Counted from the stretch's first letter, positions 18,614 through 27,509 are shown. The stretch is 64,000 nt of DNA from Bacillota bacterium (GCA_023409265.1 JAEYHZ010000014.1:434001-498000); one strand, 5' to 3'. Translations and numbers: made by a program. Notes: a model not told the origin generated them from the letters alone.

Positions 18614-19978
18614 TTACTGCTGTAAATCCGGGAATTTTTTAACTACATCTGCTTTAAGCTTGGATAAGCCTTCATCAGCTGAGAGTCCCTGGTCCATAGC
18701 TCTAAGTATAGTTACTATTGAATCGTATATTCCTGCGTCATATTCTGTCATAGGTCGTGTCTGTGTATTTGGATTCTTGGCAATTTCCATGTACTTTTGA
18801 ATTACGTTTTGACCGCCAAAGTATGGATCTTTATTTGCATCATTTGTATAAAGGTCTGTATCATAAGCTTTTGAGTAAAGCGTTGGAGTTCCCTGTGTTC
18901 TGAAGAACCCTTCTGATCCTTCTTTAGACATTGTAAACCATTTAATATATGTCCATGCAAGTTCCTTGTTTTTGCTTTCCTTTGGAATACCGTAAGCTGT
19001 ACCGCCCCAGCTGTAACCACCGTTTGGCGGTGTTATAAGGCCATATTTGCCGTTTGCATTCTTATCATTGGACTTCATTACAAATGGAACAAACCAGGTA
19101 GGTGCAGCATAGAAGACTACTGTATTTGAAGCAAAGGAAGAATTCCATGCAGGAGTCCACATTACGTATTTGCCAAGTGACTTATCCTTAACCAGTTGTT
19201 CAACATATTTCAAGGTAGGGAGTACAGTAGAGTCAAGGTTCAATTTCTTATCCTTTACCCATGGTTCTTTTGTATATGAACCGATCAACGCATAGTATGC
19301 ATCATCTGAACCTGCGAAAAGGAAGTTCTTTCCTCCGCTCTTTTCAGCTATTTCCTTACCCTTTTGAACATATACATCCCAGCTTGTAAGCATTTTTTCA
19401 AGTTCGGCAGGATCATCTGTACCGAAGTATTTCTTAGCCAGTTCACGGTTATAGGCATAGCCGCCTACGCAGTTATCAATCTGCACACAGACTATGTCAC
19501 CCTTTTTGTTCTGTGAAATCGGAATTGCAAATGGAACTAAATCATCCTTATTCAGATTATACGGTGCCGCATCCAACTTTTCCCATATGTCCAGATTAGC
19601 AAGACTACCTCTGGCTGTCATTTCAAGATTTGCTACATCAGGCATCTCACCGTTGGACGCTGCAGTGGTCTGTAATTTTTTGAAATAATCATTCTGTGGA
19701 ACCATTACATAGTTTACTTTTATATCAGGGAATGTCTTGTTAAAATCTACTGCACCTTTCTTTTCATAGTCACCCCAAACCCACTGGGTTATTTCACCTT
19801 TAAGAGTACCACCGGCCTGCGCTGTGCTGCTCTCTGCGGCAGTGCTTCCGGCAGTCTGGGACTGTGTGCTTTGTGCCGCCTGCTCATTGCTATTTCCGCA
19901 GCCTGCCAGTACTGTCACCGACATTGCTACTGCAGCAGTCAAGCTGATCACTTTTTTGAAATTTAAATGTTTCTTCAT
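18614..19978 (-). CDS. Sugar-binding lipoprotein of ABC importer
   Basis: A 454-residue family-1 solute-binding protein. The lipoprotein signal peptide has lipobox LAGC with Cys27, then a Ser/Gln/Thr/Ala linker to about residue 57. The mature domain shows NKDDLVPFAI, GGTAYGIPKESKNKELAW and the typical C-terminal helical region. It is the first gene of a ten-gene run reaching 10472. A GntR-type operator-like palindrome lies about 200 bases upstream (20173-20190). It delivers the oligosaccharide to the 17548/16727 permeases. Confidence 0.93.
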   Translation of the reverse strand: MKKHLNFKKVISLTAAVAMSVTVLAGCGNSNEQAAQSTQSQTAGSTAAESSTAQAGGTLKGEITQWVWGDYEKKGAVDFNKTFPDIKVNYVMVPQNDYFKKLQTTAASNGEMPDVANLEMTARGSLANLDIWEKLDAAPYNLNKDDLVPFAIPISQNKKGDIVCVQIDNCVGGYAYNRELAKKYFGTDDPAELEKMLTSWDVYVQKGKEIAEKSGGKNFLFAGSDDAYYALIGSYTKEPWVKDKKLNLDSTVLPTLKYVEQLVKDKSLGKYVMWTPAWNSSFASNTVVFYAAPTWFVPFVMKSNDKNANGKYGLITPPNGGYSWGGTAYGIPKESKNKELAWTYIKWFTMSKEGSEGFFRTQGTPTLYSKAYDTDLYTNDANKDPYFGGQNVIQKYMEIAKNPNTQTRPMTEYDAGIYDSIVTILRAMDQGLSADEGLSKLKADVVKKFPDLQQ

Positions 19979-20172
19979 GATTTTTCCTCCCGTTTTTCTA
20001 AAATAGAAATTTAAAGTGTTTCGGATACAGTACTTACAACGTGCCCCCTTTCAGAAAAAATGTATTACTATATTTGATAAGCAAAAAATGCTTACTCAGG
20101 CTATTTTTATAATGCCCAAAATTAAATATCCATTTTTGTAATATGGTAAATATTTCATTAACTCTTATTGTT

Positions 20173-20190
20173 CTATTGTCATTACATTAT
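20173..20190. promoter_or_regulatory. Putative GntR operator (transport/catabolic operon)
   Basis: TATTGT-CATT-ACATTA matches the TAATGT-N4-ACATTA pattern seen at 21065 and 26241 with one mismatch. It lies between the gntR stop and the binding-protein gene, about 195 bases upstream of that start codon, where the operon promoter should be. Confidence 0.55.
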
Positions 20191-20224
20191 TGAATATAAA
20201 AAACGGTAATTTATTTAGGTGTTT

Positions 20225-20980
20225 TTAACCTCTATAGAGTTCTACGCTGAATTGATTTCTGTCTCCACGATATCTTGCGATAGAATACTCTGCAGGGATG
20301 TCATCTTCAGTATAGGCGGTTGTTTTAACCAGGCATAAGGCTTGATTCTTTTTTATATGAAGAAGTTTTGCTACCTGGTCGTCAGCATTGACTGCTTCTA
20401 TCATTCTGACAACTTTAAAAATTTTGATATTATATTTTTCTTCCATTACTGAATATAATGAATTTTGAACAAAGTCCTCTTTAACGATATCTTTGCAATA
20501 TCTATAGGGCAGATAAGTCTCCAGATATACTACCGGCTCCTCGTCTGCATACCTGACCCTTCTTAAATAAACAAGTTCTTCTTCTACATCAACATTTAAT
20601 TTTTCACAAATGCCGGCAATACCTTTAATAACCTTAAGATCTAAAACCTTTGTTGACGGGTTTAAACCTTTCTGGAGCATTTCATTGTTAAAGCTTTGAA
20701 GGTGTTGAAAAAATCTCTCATCTATCTTTGGTCTGGAGACAAAGGTTCCTTTGCCTTTCAGCCTTTGCAAGTAGCCCTCCGATACCAGTTCGCTTAAAGC
20801 CTGTCTGATGGTTGGCCTGCTGATATTCAAATGCTCACTGAACTCAGCCTCGGTAGGTATACTGTCTCCCACTTTCAGTCTCTTATTGTTTATTTCGTCA
20901 ATAAGCAGCTTTTTTAATTGATAATACAGAGGTACCGGTGTGTTTTTATCTAATTTGTATGACCCACTTTTTAAATCCAT
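20225..20980 (-). CDS. GntR family (HutC/UTRA) transcriptional regulator
   Basis: A 251-residue repressor-type regulator. Residues 12-75 form the winged helix-turn-helix (YYQLKKLLIDEI, IPTEAEFSEHLNISRPTIRQALSEL, RLKGKGTFV). Residues 95-245 form the UTRA effector domain, ending in EYSIARYRGDRNQF. UTRA domains usually bind phosphorylated sugars or small metabolites. It lies between the importer/catabolic run and the kinase/dehydrogenase run. TAATGT-N4-ACATTA palindromes precede gntR itself and both runs, so it probably controls all three transcripts and its own synthesis. Confidence 0.95.
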   Translation of the reverse strand: MDLKSGSYKLDKNTPVPLYYQLKKLLIDEINNKRLKVGDSIPTEAEFSEHLNISRPTIRQALSELVSEGYLQRLKGKGTFVSRPKIDERFFQHLQSFNNEMLQKGLNPSTKVLDLKVIKGIAGICEKLNVDVEEELVYLRRVRYADEEPVVYLETYLPYRYCKDIVKEDFVQNSLYSVMEEKYNIKIFKVVRMIEAVNADDQVAKLLHIKKNQALCLVKTTAYTEDDIPAEYSIARYRGDRNQFSVELYRG

Positions 20981-21064
20981 TACTGAATCCCTTGCTTTCT
21001 GTTTATTTTATAACGCATCAATTCATTGCCTCGTTATATAACTATGTTACATGCTCAATATATA

Positions 21065-21082
21065 ATAATGTAATAACATTAT
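21065..21082. promoter_or_regulatory. Putative GntR operator (gntR promoter)
   Basis: ataatgt-aata-acattat: seven-base arms in perfect inverted symmetry around a four-base centre. It lies 85 bases upstream of the gntR start, in the gap after the FGGY kinase gene. It shares the pattern with 26241-26258 and 20173-20190 and suggests autoregulation. Confidence 0.65.
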
Positions 21083-21149
21083 ATACTAAAGTATTTACTA
21101 TTTCTATAATGATCTTATATAATTTTGCAAAAAAGGGGTTTTCAAGCAT

Positions 21150-22685
21150 TTATACTATCTTTTCTTCTACCGGTAGCTTTGCAAATATTGGCTCCAGGGC
21201 CACATAAGTTTCATTGAATATTTCAAACAAACTGGAATATATTCCGGAATATTCGGCTCTTGGAAGTATGGTATTCTTTACCTTATTCAGCTTGTTTATA
21301 ATCTTGAAATCACTGAATGCCCCTATTCCTATGCCGCCGCATACAGCAGCTCCCATTGAGGTGGCTTCCTCCATGTATTCAGGTATAATAACAGGCTTCT
21401 GCCATATATCAGCCAGTATCTGGAGCCAGACCCTTCCTTTTGCACCGCCGCCTATAACGGTCACTTCATTAACAGCAGAATAGTTATTAAGTATTTCAAG
21501 AATTACCTTTAAATTATATCCCACGCCCTCAAGCACCGAGCGCAGAATATCTTCCTTTGTGCTTGTCATGGTCAGTCCTACAAATGCACCTTTTGCATCG
21601 GGATTCCACCGTGGACTGCGCTCTCCCAGCAAATAGGGCAAAAACAGCAGAGAGTTGGCACCGGGCGGTGAATTGAGGACTTTATTATCTATTATGCTAT
21701 ATGGATTTATACCTTTTTGCCCTGCATCCATTACTTCCATATCACAAAGTGTATTTTTGAGCCAATTGTAGGAATAACCTGCGCTCTGCATGGTTCCGCA
21801 GGGAGAATACAGTTTGGGATCAAGATGTACCCAGTTGAAGGTCCTCATTTTGTCATCATAAATTGGTTTGTCTGTGGCAAGAGCAATCCAGGAAGATGAG
21901 CCTACCACATTGTATGCTTTTCCTTCCTCAACAACACCTGCACCCACTGCGGCGCAGCTGCCGTCCCCTCCGCCGATAACCACCGGGATTCCCGATACAA
22001 GTTCTATTTCGGAAGCCGCCTTTGGTGAAACCACACCGGCAATATCCGTTGATGGATGCGCATCAGGAAGAATACCCCTCTCAATTCCAAGGGCGTTTAA
22101 GATGCCCTCAGACCATTCCTTTGTGTTTATATCAAAAAGATTCATTCCCGATGCATCACTGTAGTCTGTCACCATGCTGCCTGTAAGCTTGAATATTATA
22201 TAATCCTTGGCATGCAATACTTTATATGCTCTTTTATAAATCTCTGGTAAATTATCTTTGATCCACAGCATTTTTGCGGCTGAATAGGAGGCACTGATCC
22301 TATGACCGGTTATTTTATAAGTCTCACGCATGTCCAGAACGGAATTCATGAATTTTTCCTGTTTTATGGCACGGGTATCAGCCCATATGATGGAATTCCC
22401 CAATGGAATTCCTTCTCTATCCACCAGCAGGCAACCCATCATTTGTGCGCTGAAAGTGATGCAGGCTATGTCATTTTTGTTTATTCCGGCCTTTTCAATC
22501 AGCTGTCTGGTTGAAATGCAAACCGCCTTCCACCAGTCCTCCGGGTCCTGCTCCACACAGCCAGGGCCTGGATAAAAGGTATCGTATGCATATACTACAC
22601 TTGACTGCAGTTTGCCTTCAAAGTCATACAAAGTAGCTTTATTTCCGCTAGTTCCAAGATCATGAGCCAAGATATACTTTCCCAT
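21150..22685 (-). CDS. FGGY family carbohydrate kinase
   Basis: A 511-residue sugar kinase of the xylulokinase/gluconokinase/glycerol kinase fold. The N-terminal ATPase motif is HDLGTSGNK (residues 8-16). FSAQMMG and WADTRA follow, and the catalytic Asp241 lies in IGGGDGSCAAVGAG. The C-terminal domain has TVIGGGAKGRVWLQILADIW and EEATSMGAAVCGG. Closest by eye to xylulokinase-like members, but the substrate is open. It is the last gene of the run beginning at 26102 and lies upstream of gntR. If the deoxyuronate hypothesis holds, it could replace the usual KDG kinase; a ketose or aldonate substrate is equally possible. Confidence 0.9.
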   Translation of the reverse strand: MGKYILAHDLGTSGNKATLYDFEGKLQSSVVYAYDTFYPGPGCVEQDPEDWWKAVCISTRQLIEKAGINKNDIACITFSAQMMGCLLVDREGIPLGNSIIWADTRAIKQEKFMNSVLDMRETYKITGHRISASYSAAKMLWIKDNLPEIYKRAYKVLHAKDYIIFKLTGSMVTDYSDASGMNLFDINTKEWSEGILNALGIERGILPDAHPSTDIAGVVSPKAASEIELVSGIPVVIGGGDGSCAAVGAGVVEEGKAYNVVGSSSWIALATDKPIYDDKMRTFNWVHLDPKLYSPCGTMQSAGYSYNWLKNTLCDMEVMDAGQKGINPYSIIDNKVLNSPPGANSLLFLPYLLGERSPRWNPDAKGAFVGLTMTSTKEDILRSVLEGVGYNLKVILEILNNYSAVNEVTVIGGGAKGRVWLQILADIWQKPVIIPEYMEEATSMGAAVCGGIGIGAFSDFKIINKLNKVKNTILPRAEYSGIYSSLFEIFNETYVALEPIFAKLPVEEKIV

Positions 22686-22770
22686 TAAATACTACACCTC
22701 ATCACAAAGATTGTGTTGCTTCTGTTTTCCTGATGCAACTGATACTGATACAACTATTGCAATAGTCACT

Positions 22771-22815
22771 ACCGATACTACTTAAACTGATACTATTTAT
22801 ACTGATACTACTTAT
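22771..22815. repeat. 15-bp tandem repeat, three copies
   Basis: Three consecutive 15-base units of the form acYgatactaYttaW (22771, 22786, 22801), with further gatac words on both sides (22741, 22747, 22819). They lie in the 180-base spacer between the aldo/keto reductase and the FGGY kinase genes. Function unknown; replication-slippage expansion is the simplest explanation. Confidence 0.75.
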
Positions 22816-22865
22816 ATAGATACAATAACAACTTCAATTTTACCTGGATTCTGCAACCAACAATT

Positions 22866-23843
22866 TTACCACGCATAGGCCGTTGGTGTTACACCACCGG
22901 GTCCAGGGAATATTTCATCCAGTCTCTTTAATACCGATTCATCCAGCACAATATCAACCGATCTCAGGGATTGTTCAAACTGCTCAAGGGTTCTCGGGCC
23001 GGTAACCGGACCTGTTACAGCAGGATTAGCCATGAGCCAGGCCAGGGCTACATTGTCCTCACGTTCTCCCAATTCCCTGCAAAGTGAACTGTATTGTTCC
23101 AATTGCTTTCTTTGTTTTTCAATTCTATCCTGGGACTGCCTGCTGCGCTTTCCTGATGCATTCAGGGCATTGCTGCCAAGCAAACCGCTGTCAAGCGGGC
23201 TCCAGGGAATTATACCTATACCATGAGCTTTTGCAGACGGCAGCACTTCCAGTTCAGGCAGTCTGCAGTTCAGATTATACTTGTGCTGTTCGCAAACAAT
23301 CCCAATAAAATGTCTGGCTTTTGCCTCTGCTTGTGCCACTGCCATATCCCATCCGGCAAAGTTGCTTGAACCTACATAACAGATCCTGCCCTGATTCACC
23401 AGCACTTCAAACGCCTGCCACAGCTCATCCCAGGTAACATTTCTGTCTATGTGGTGCATATAGTAAAGTTCTATATAATCTGTCTGCAGTCTTTTTAAAG
23501 ATCCCTCAAGATGTCTTTTTATCTTATATGCCGACAGGCCTGCTGCCGAGTTCGGTCCGTCATTGGAATCGCAAATATCTTCATGCACCTTAGTTGCCAG
23601 AACTACGCGTTCTCTTCTGCTGCCTCCCTGGGCAAACCATCGTCCGATTATGCTCTCGGTAGTTCCTGCATTTTTTCCCCAGCCGTATATATTGGCTGTG
23701 TCAAAGAAATTTATGCCTGCTTCGAGAGCAGCATCCATTATTTTAAAGGCTTCTTTTTCATCTGTATCAACACCAAAATTCATGGTTCCCAGACAAAGTC
23801 TGCTTACTTTTAACCCAGTACGCCCTAAAGCTGTATATTTCAA
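22866..23843 (-). CDS. Aldo/keto reductase
   Basis: A 325-residue NADPH-dependent TIM-barrel oxidoreductase. In numbering from the alternative GTG at 23852, the catalytic tetrad is Asp51 and Tyr56 (FFDTANIYGWG), Lys88 (LATKVH) and His133 (YYMHHID). The nucleotide-site GSSNFAGWD and SPLDSGLL are present. AAGGAG touches that GTG too closely, so the TTG at 23843 is the better start. The family reduces sugar aldehydes or ketones. It lies 32 bases after the SMP-30 gene in the GntR-linked run. Confidence 0.9.
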   Translation of the reverse strand: MKYTALGRTGLKVSRLCLGTMNFGVDTDEKEAFKIMDAALEAGINFFDTANIYGWGKNAGTTESIIGRWFAQGGSRRERVVLATKVHEDICDSNDGPNSAAGLSAYKIKRHLEGSLKRLQTDYIELYYMHHIDRNVTWDELWQAFEVLVNQGRICYVGSSNFAGWDMAVAQAEAKARHFIGIVCEQHKYNLNCRLPELEVLPSAKAHGIGIIPWSPLDSGLLGSNALNASGKRSRQSQDRIEKQRKQLEQYSSLCRELGEREDNVALAWLMANPAVTGPVTGPRTLEQFEQSLRSVDIVLDESVLKRLDEIFPGPGGVTPTAYAW

Positions 23844-23875
23844 GAAAATCACTCCTTAAGAAATCTATTGCCTCA

Positions 23876-24859
23876 TTATAGTTCCAATTCAGCCAGGGTG
23901 GCTGGAAGTTCATGTTTTGTATTTACTTTATCTGGACCGGTAACCAGATCAAAACAGGAAAGAATCAGTTTACCATTCCAGATAACAGGTTCTCCGGGCT
24001 GGTCAAGTTCACCGTTAAAGCCATCCGAGTCGGGGCTTTGTGCTATTCGTTCCACCCTTCCGTCAGGGTAGATCTTGCCTACCGCATTAGCTGAAAAATC
24101 CGCTATATAAAGGTTCCCGTCTTCATCCATGATCATTCCGTCTGTTGTCTGCAATTGCGCGGGGTCCTGAGCCCAGAGTTTATTCTCCTTTACCGAACCG
24201 TCTTCGTTGAATCTAATCCTGTAAACCGCTCCGTCTCCAAAATTTCCTATCAGCAAATCGCCGTTCCTGTCAAACTCAATCCCGTCAACGCCATACTGGC
24301 AGTCTTTATTATAGGTCAGGAATGTGGTTAAAATATTTTTATCTTCAAGAGTATTGGTGATCTGAATATTTTCATCCTCCAGATGGAATCTGTAAACGCA
24401 GCTTACCAGCAGTCCCGAAGGATCTTTAACCTTTGACAGCATACTTTGTGTAACGTATATATGATTTCCTTTTATTCTCATTCCGTTGGGATGTTCCATT
24501 CCATCAGCCACAACAGTGGTTTTAACAATTTTGCCATTCTCTATTTTAAGCCGTAGTATTCTGCCTTTGAACTGCAATTGTTCTGCTCCAGACCAGCCCT
24601 GATTGTCACATATATAGAGATCTCCGTCAGGTCCGAATTCAATCCCCATAGGGCAGGCAAGTCCGGTATCCTCACGAGCGGGTACATCAACCCACTTTGT
24701 AATGTTTTTATTGTTATCAATTTTTAAAATACAGCCCGGCATTCTTGGATCAGCATAATTAGGGCAAGCAAGTATGAGATTACCTTCTTTATCAATTGAC
24801 ATTCCGTCAGGAGTACATACATATTCCGGAAGCAGGGCAAATAGTTTTGAAGTCTGCAT
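23876..24859 (-). CDS. SMP-30/gluconolactonase family lactonase
   Basis: A 327-residue six-bladed beta-propeller. Repeated blade motifs are PDGMSIDKEGNLILA, MGIEFGPDGDLYICD, HPNGMRIKGNHIYVT, DGIEFDRNGDLLIGN and DGMIMDEDGNLYIAD, including the Asn and Asp metal ligands of the family. There is no signal peptide. It would hydrolyse an aldonolactone made by the neighbouring zinc dehydrogenase (25062-26102). A second, unrelated lactonase-type gene lies at 10472 in the same putative regulon. Confidence 0.88.
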   Translation of the reverse strand: MQTSKLFALLPEYVCTPDGMSIDKEGNLILACPNYADPRMPGCILKIDNNKNITKWVDVPAREDTGLACPMGIEFGPDGDLYICDNQGWSGAEQLQFKGRILRLKIENGKIVKTTVVADGMEHPNGMRIKGNHIYVTQSMLSKVKDPSGLLVSCVYRFHLEDENIQITNTLEDKNILTTFLTYNKDCQYGVDGIEFDRNGDLLIGNFGDGAVYRIRFNEDGSVKENKLWAQDPAQLQTTDGMIMDEDGNLYIADFSANAVGKIYPDGRVERIAQSPDSDGFNGELDQPGEPVIWNGKLILSCFDLVTGPDKVNTKHELPATLAELEL

Positions 24860-24930
24860 TATAAAATCCGCCTTTCTAGTTTAATTTTGCAAATTTTAAT
24901 CTATTGATAATTTGATGCAAGTTATTTTTG

Positions 24931-24990
24931 TTAATCTTTATATGTTTAATCTTTATATGTTTAATCTTTATATTTTTAATTTGTATATTT
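24931..24990. repeat. 15-bp AT-rich tandem repeat, four copies plus decayed units
   Basis: Units of ttaatctttatatgt start at 24931, 24946, 24961 and 24976, the last two diverged. Related ttaatctttatggt units follow at about 25006 and 25028. They fill the 202-base spacer between the zinc dehydrogenase and SMP-30 genes. The unit length equals that of the unrelated repeat at 22771 in the same gene run. Confidence 0.8.
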
Positions 24991-25061
24991 TATATTTTTA
25001 ATTATTAATCTTTATGGTTTTTACTTTTTAATCTTTATGGTTTTAATTTTTTAATTTTATA

Positions 25062-26102
25062 TTAAAATTTGATAACGATCTTTTTCTTTGCTTTTCTGTT
25101 CTCAACCATTTCGAAGGCATCCAGGATTCTATCGAATTCTATGACATCTGAGATGAAGTCATCAGGATTTAACACACCCATCTGAATCCAGTTAACTATT
25201 TGTCTGTGGGCTTCAGCTTCCTCCAACTTGGAGGGCCATTGCACAAACTGAAGAGTCCAGTTGTAAGGTGCCTTGCTCCAGTCCAGTTCCATTCCCAATT
25301 TAGGTGATATGCCATAGCAGCAGATTTTACCGTTGTATTTTATAAGTTCCATTGCCTGATTGATCAACTGGTTAATGCCCACTGCATCCACAACAAAGTC
25401 CGCGCCCTCGGGAAGTATCCTGTGAACCTCCTCCGAAATATTGACCTTTGTGCTGTTAAATACGTAATCAGCACCCATTTTTTCAGCTTCAACCAGTTTT
25501 TCATCTATAACATCAAACAAAACAATAGGACCGATTCCCAAAAGTTTTGCAAACCTGGTAAAACACAAACCTACCGGTCCAGCTCCGAATATTACAAGTG
25601 TCTTGTTCGCTTCCATTCCAAAACGCTTGATTGCGCTTAATACTTCCCGGAAGGTTACAATCATGGAAGCACTGACCGGATTTATTTCTTTGGGGACTAT
25701 TTGCTGAGCATAATACCCTTCCGAAAAATCCGTTGTACCGGGACCTTTACCATCCTCCACCATAGCTTTCCAGTCACCTGTTACGGCATATTCGGAGAAA
25801 GCACCCCAACCGGAATAATATTCATCAGTTTTTCCCTCAAGAAATGGCAAAAGAACAATATCACCCTTTTTGAAATGTTTAACCTTGCTGCCCAATTCAA
25901 CAACTTCGCCGACACCTTCATGGCCCAATACGGCGGGATATGTATTAAATCCCTTGAATGTGCCATGTATCAATTTTGTATCGGTACCATTGCATACACC
26001 GCAGCTAAGTACCTTTACAAGCATTTGATACTCATTGAAGCCAGGCTTCGAAATTTCCACTACAGACAATTGTCCCTTGTCATCTACGACTAAACTTTTC
26101 AT
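25062..26102 (-). CDS. Zinc-binding medium-chain alcohol/polyol dehydrogenase
   Basis: A 346-residue MDR oxidoreductase. The catalytic zinc site is Cys37 (CGVCNGTD) with His61 and Glu62 (GHEGVGEV). The Rossmann motif is FGAGPVGLCFTRFA. The loop that normally carries the four structural-zinc cysteines (around LLPFLEGKTDEYYSG) has none. The frame extends to 26138, but GGGAGG lies just before the ATG at 26102. It is first in the run that follows the 18-bp GntR-like palindrome at 26241. Likely role: oxidation of a sugar to its lactone or of a polyol to a ketose, feeding the SMP-30 lactonase. Confidence 0.9.
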   Translation of the reverse strand: MKSLVVDDKGQLSVVEISKPGFNEYQMLVKVLSCGVCNGTDTKLIHGTFKGFNTYPAVLGHEGVGEVVELGSKVKHFKKGDIVLLPFLEGKTDEYYSGWGAFSEYAVTGDWKAMVEDGKGPGTTDFSEGYYAQQIVPKEINPVSASMIVTFREVLSAIKRFGMEANKTLVIFGAGPVGLCFTRFAKLLGIGPIVLFDVIDEKLVEAEKMGADYVFNSTKVNISEEVHRILPEGADFVVDAVGINQLINQAMELIKYNGKICCYGISPKLGMELDWSKAPYNWTLQFVQWPSKLEEAEAHRQIVNWIQMGVLNPDDFISDVIEFDRILDAFEMVENRKAKKKIVIKF

Positions 26103-26240
26103 TTTTGTCCTCCCGATTAAAAAAATTGATCCTATCACGATTAAATTTCATTTATAAGTATGCCTCTATTTACAGTGGACATTCGGTTGAAAATAAAGAA
26201 TTAACTATCAAAGGTATTTTTGACTTAAAGTATTTTTGTA

Positions 26241-26258
26241 ATAATGTAATTACATTAT
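26241..26258. promoter_or_regulatory. Putative GntR operator (dehydrogenase/kinase run)
   Basis: ataatgtaattacattat is an 18-base perfect palindrome, 138 bases upstream of the zinc dehydrogenase start. It is the best example of the TAATGT-N4-ACATTA pattern. The 327-base gap here (26103-26429) also holds the terminator at 26326-26358. Confidence 0.7.
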
Positions 26259-26325
26259 AAACTGAATCTTTTTTTAAAGCAAGACTTTTTTTATAACAGG
26301 AAAAAAGCGGTGTGTGCATAAATAA

Positions 26326-26358
26326 AGCCCGACACCTCTTGGGAAGAGACATCAGGCT
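26326..26358 (-). terminator. Rho-independent terminator after the SIS-domain gene
   Basis: A 15-bp stem (26326-26340 with 26344-26358, loop ggg) is followed on the minus strand by TTTATTTAT. Five of its pairs are G-U only when read as minus-strand RNA and are mismatches on the other strand, so it was selected for minus-strand transcription. It ends the importer/ROK/GH9/SIS transcript. Confidence 0.85.
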
Positions 26359-26429
26359 GGTAAAATATTCTGCATATTGGGTGCAAAATTTTCCTGTGCA
26401 CTAAATATTAGAATATTGTACTGGGATAT

Positions 26430-27509
26430 TTATTTTTTATCCTGCTTGTGGGTAATAAAATATTTCTCCATTCTGCTGTCGTCGGGATGGATCAACAGCT
26501 CACGCCCGCCGTCCACCGCCAGCTGGTAGGCCATAACCTGCGGAACGGCCGACAATTCCAGACAGCTGAACTCTCCTCCGCGCAGTTCAATTTTGAGATC
26601 GCTTTTATCTATAACCGAGCTGCCCACAACCAGACCGTTACTCCAAACTTCCTTCATATACGAGGCCAGTGACAGTGCCTTTTTATCCTCTCTGCCTCCG
26701 TCGTTTAATACAATCACACAATGGCGGGTATCATAACCGTAGTTTGGCCCGTGCATACCTTCCTCAAGTTCATAGCCAACTGAAGTTGTCTGTGGAATTT
26801 CCCAGACTTTTACCGCACCTTCCAGGGCAACACCATACAACGCTCCAGCCCCTGTAAATATTATGCACTGGGATCTCATGATCTGGCGTTTACTTTTCTT
26901 AAGCCATTCAAGAGTATTTTCAGTAACTGCACGATGGCTGTCTGGAACCCTGGCTGCCTGAGCCAGATATTCATTGTATTGTGAAGAAGATATTGCACCC
27001 CTTCGCAAACCTATTTCCAGGGCCAGGATCATATGTGTGAAAACAGAAGCGCTGTAACCGATTGTACGCATCAGATATTCCTCGTGGCCGCAGCCCATAT
27101 TGACATGTGACGAAGCCTCTCTTGCAAGAGGCGTTTCCCCGGATTCCGTTATGCTCAGACTTAAAAAGCCCATCTCCTGTACCAGCTTTTGAGCTTCTCT
27201 TGTCACAATGGAGGTACCTGTCTGGGAAGTAAATACGTACAGGGCTTTTGGATTGTAGTAACCGGTATTGTAACAAAAATCTGCGGGGTAGCAGACCTTG
27301 GTCCCAATACCCGTAACCTTCTCTACAAAAATTTTTGAAGTAATAGCCGAGGTGTTGGAAGTACCTGAGCCAACAAATATTATTTCATTTATGTCATCTA
27401 TTTTATCGGATAGATATCCGAAGAAGGAGTTCATATTCTCTTCCCTGTTATGCAGAATCCCCTCCAAAACAACCGGAATCCTCTTGATACAGTCTAAAAG
27501 TGTTACCAT
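26430..27509 (-). CDS. Double-SIS-domain sugar isomerase/deaminase (GlmS-C/AgaS/FrlB-like)
   Basis: A 359-residue protein with two SIS domains. The first shows VGSGTSNTSAITSKIF (about residues 46-61) and FTSQTGTSIVTREA. The second shows FTGAGALYGVALEGAVKVWE and TTSVGYELEEGMHGPNYG. There is no glutaminase domain, so it is not GlmS itself. Such proteins isomerise, deaminate or deglycate phosphorylated amino or ketoamine sugars. It is the last gene of the LplABC importer, ROK kinase and GH9 run, which fits a ROK-phosphorylated amino sugar as substrate (inference). Confidence 0.88.
   Translation of the reverse strand: MVTLLDCIKRIPVVLEGILHNREENMNSFFGYLSDKIDDINEIIFVGSGTSNTSAITSKIFVEKVTGIGTKVCYPADFCYNTGYYNPKALYVFTSQTGTSIVTREAQKLVQEMGFLSLSITESGETPLAREASSHVNMGCGHEEYLMRTIGYSASVFTHMILALEIGLRRGAISSSQYNEYLAQAARVPDSHRAVTENTLEWLKKSKRQIMRSQCIIFTGAGALYGVALEGAVKVWEIPQTTSVGYELEEGMHGPNYGYDTRHCVIVLNDGGREDKKALSLASYMKEVWSNGLVVGSSVIDKSDLKIELRGGEFSCLELSAVPQVMAYQLAVDGGRELLIHPDDSRMEKYFITHKQDKK

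Noticed and set aside
22771..25055. CRISPR array
   Set aside because: The repeats are 15-bp tandem units without unique spacers of constant length, and no cas genes are present.
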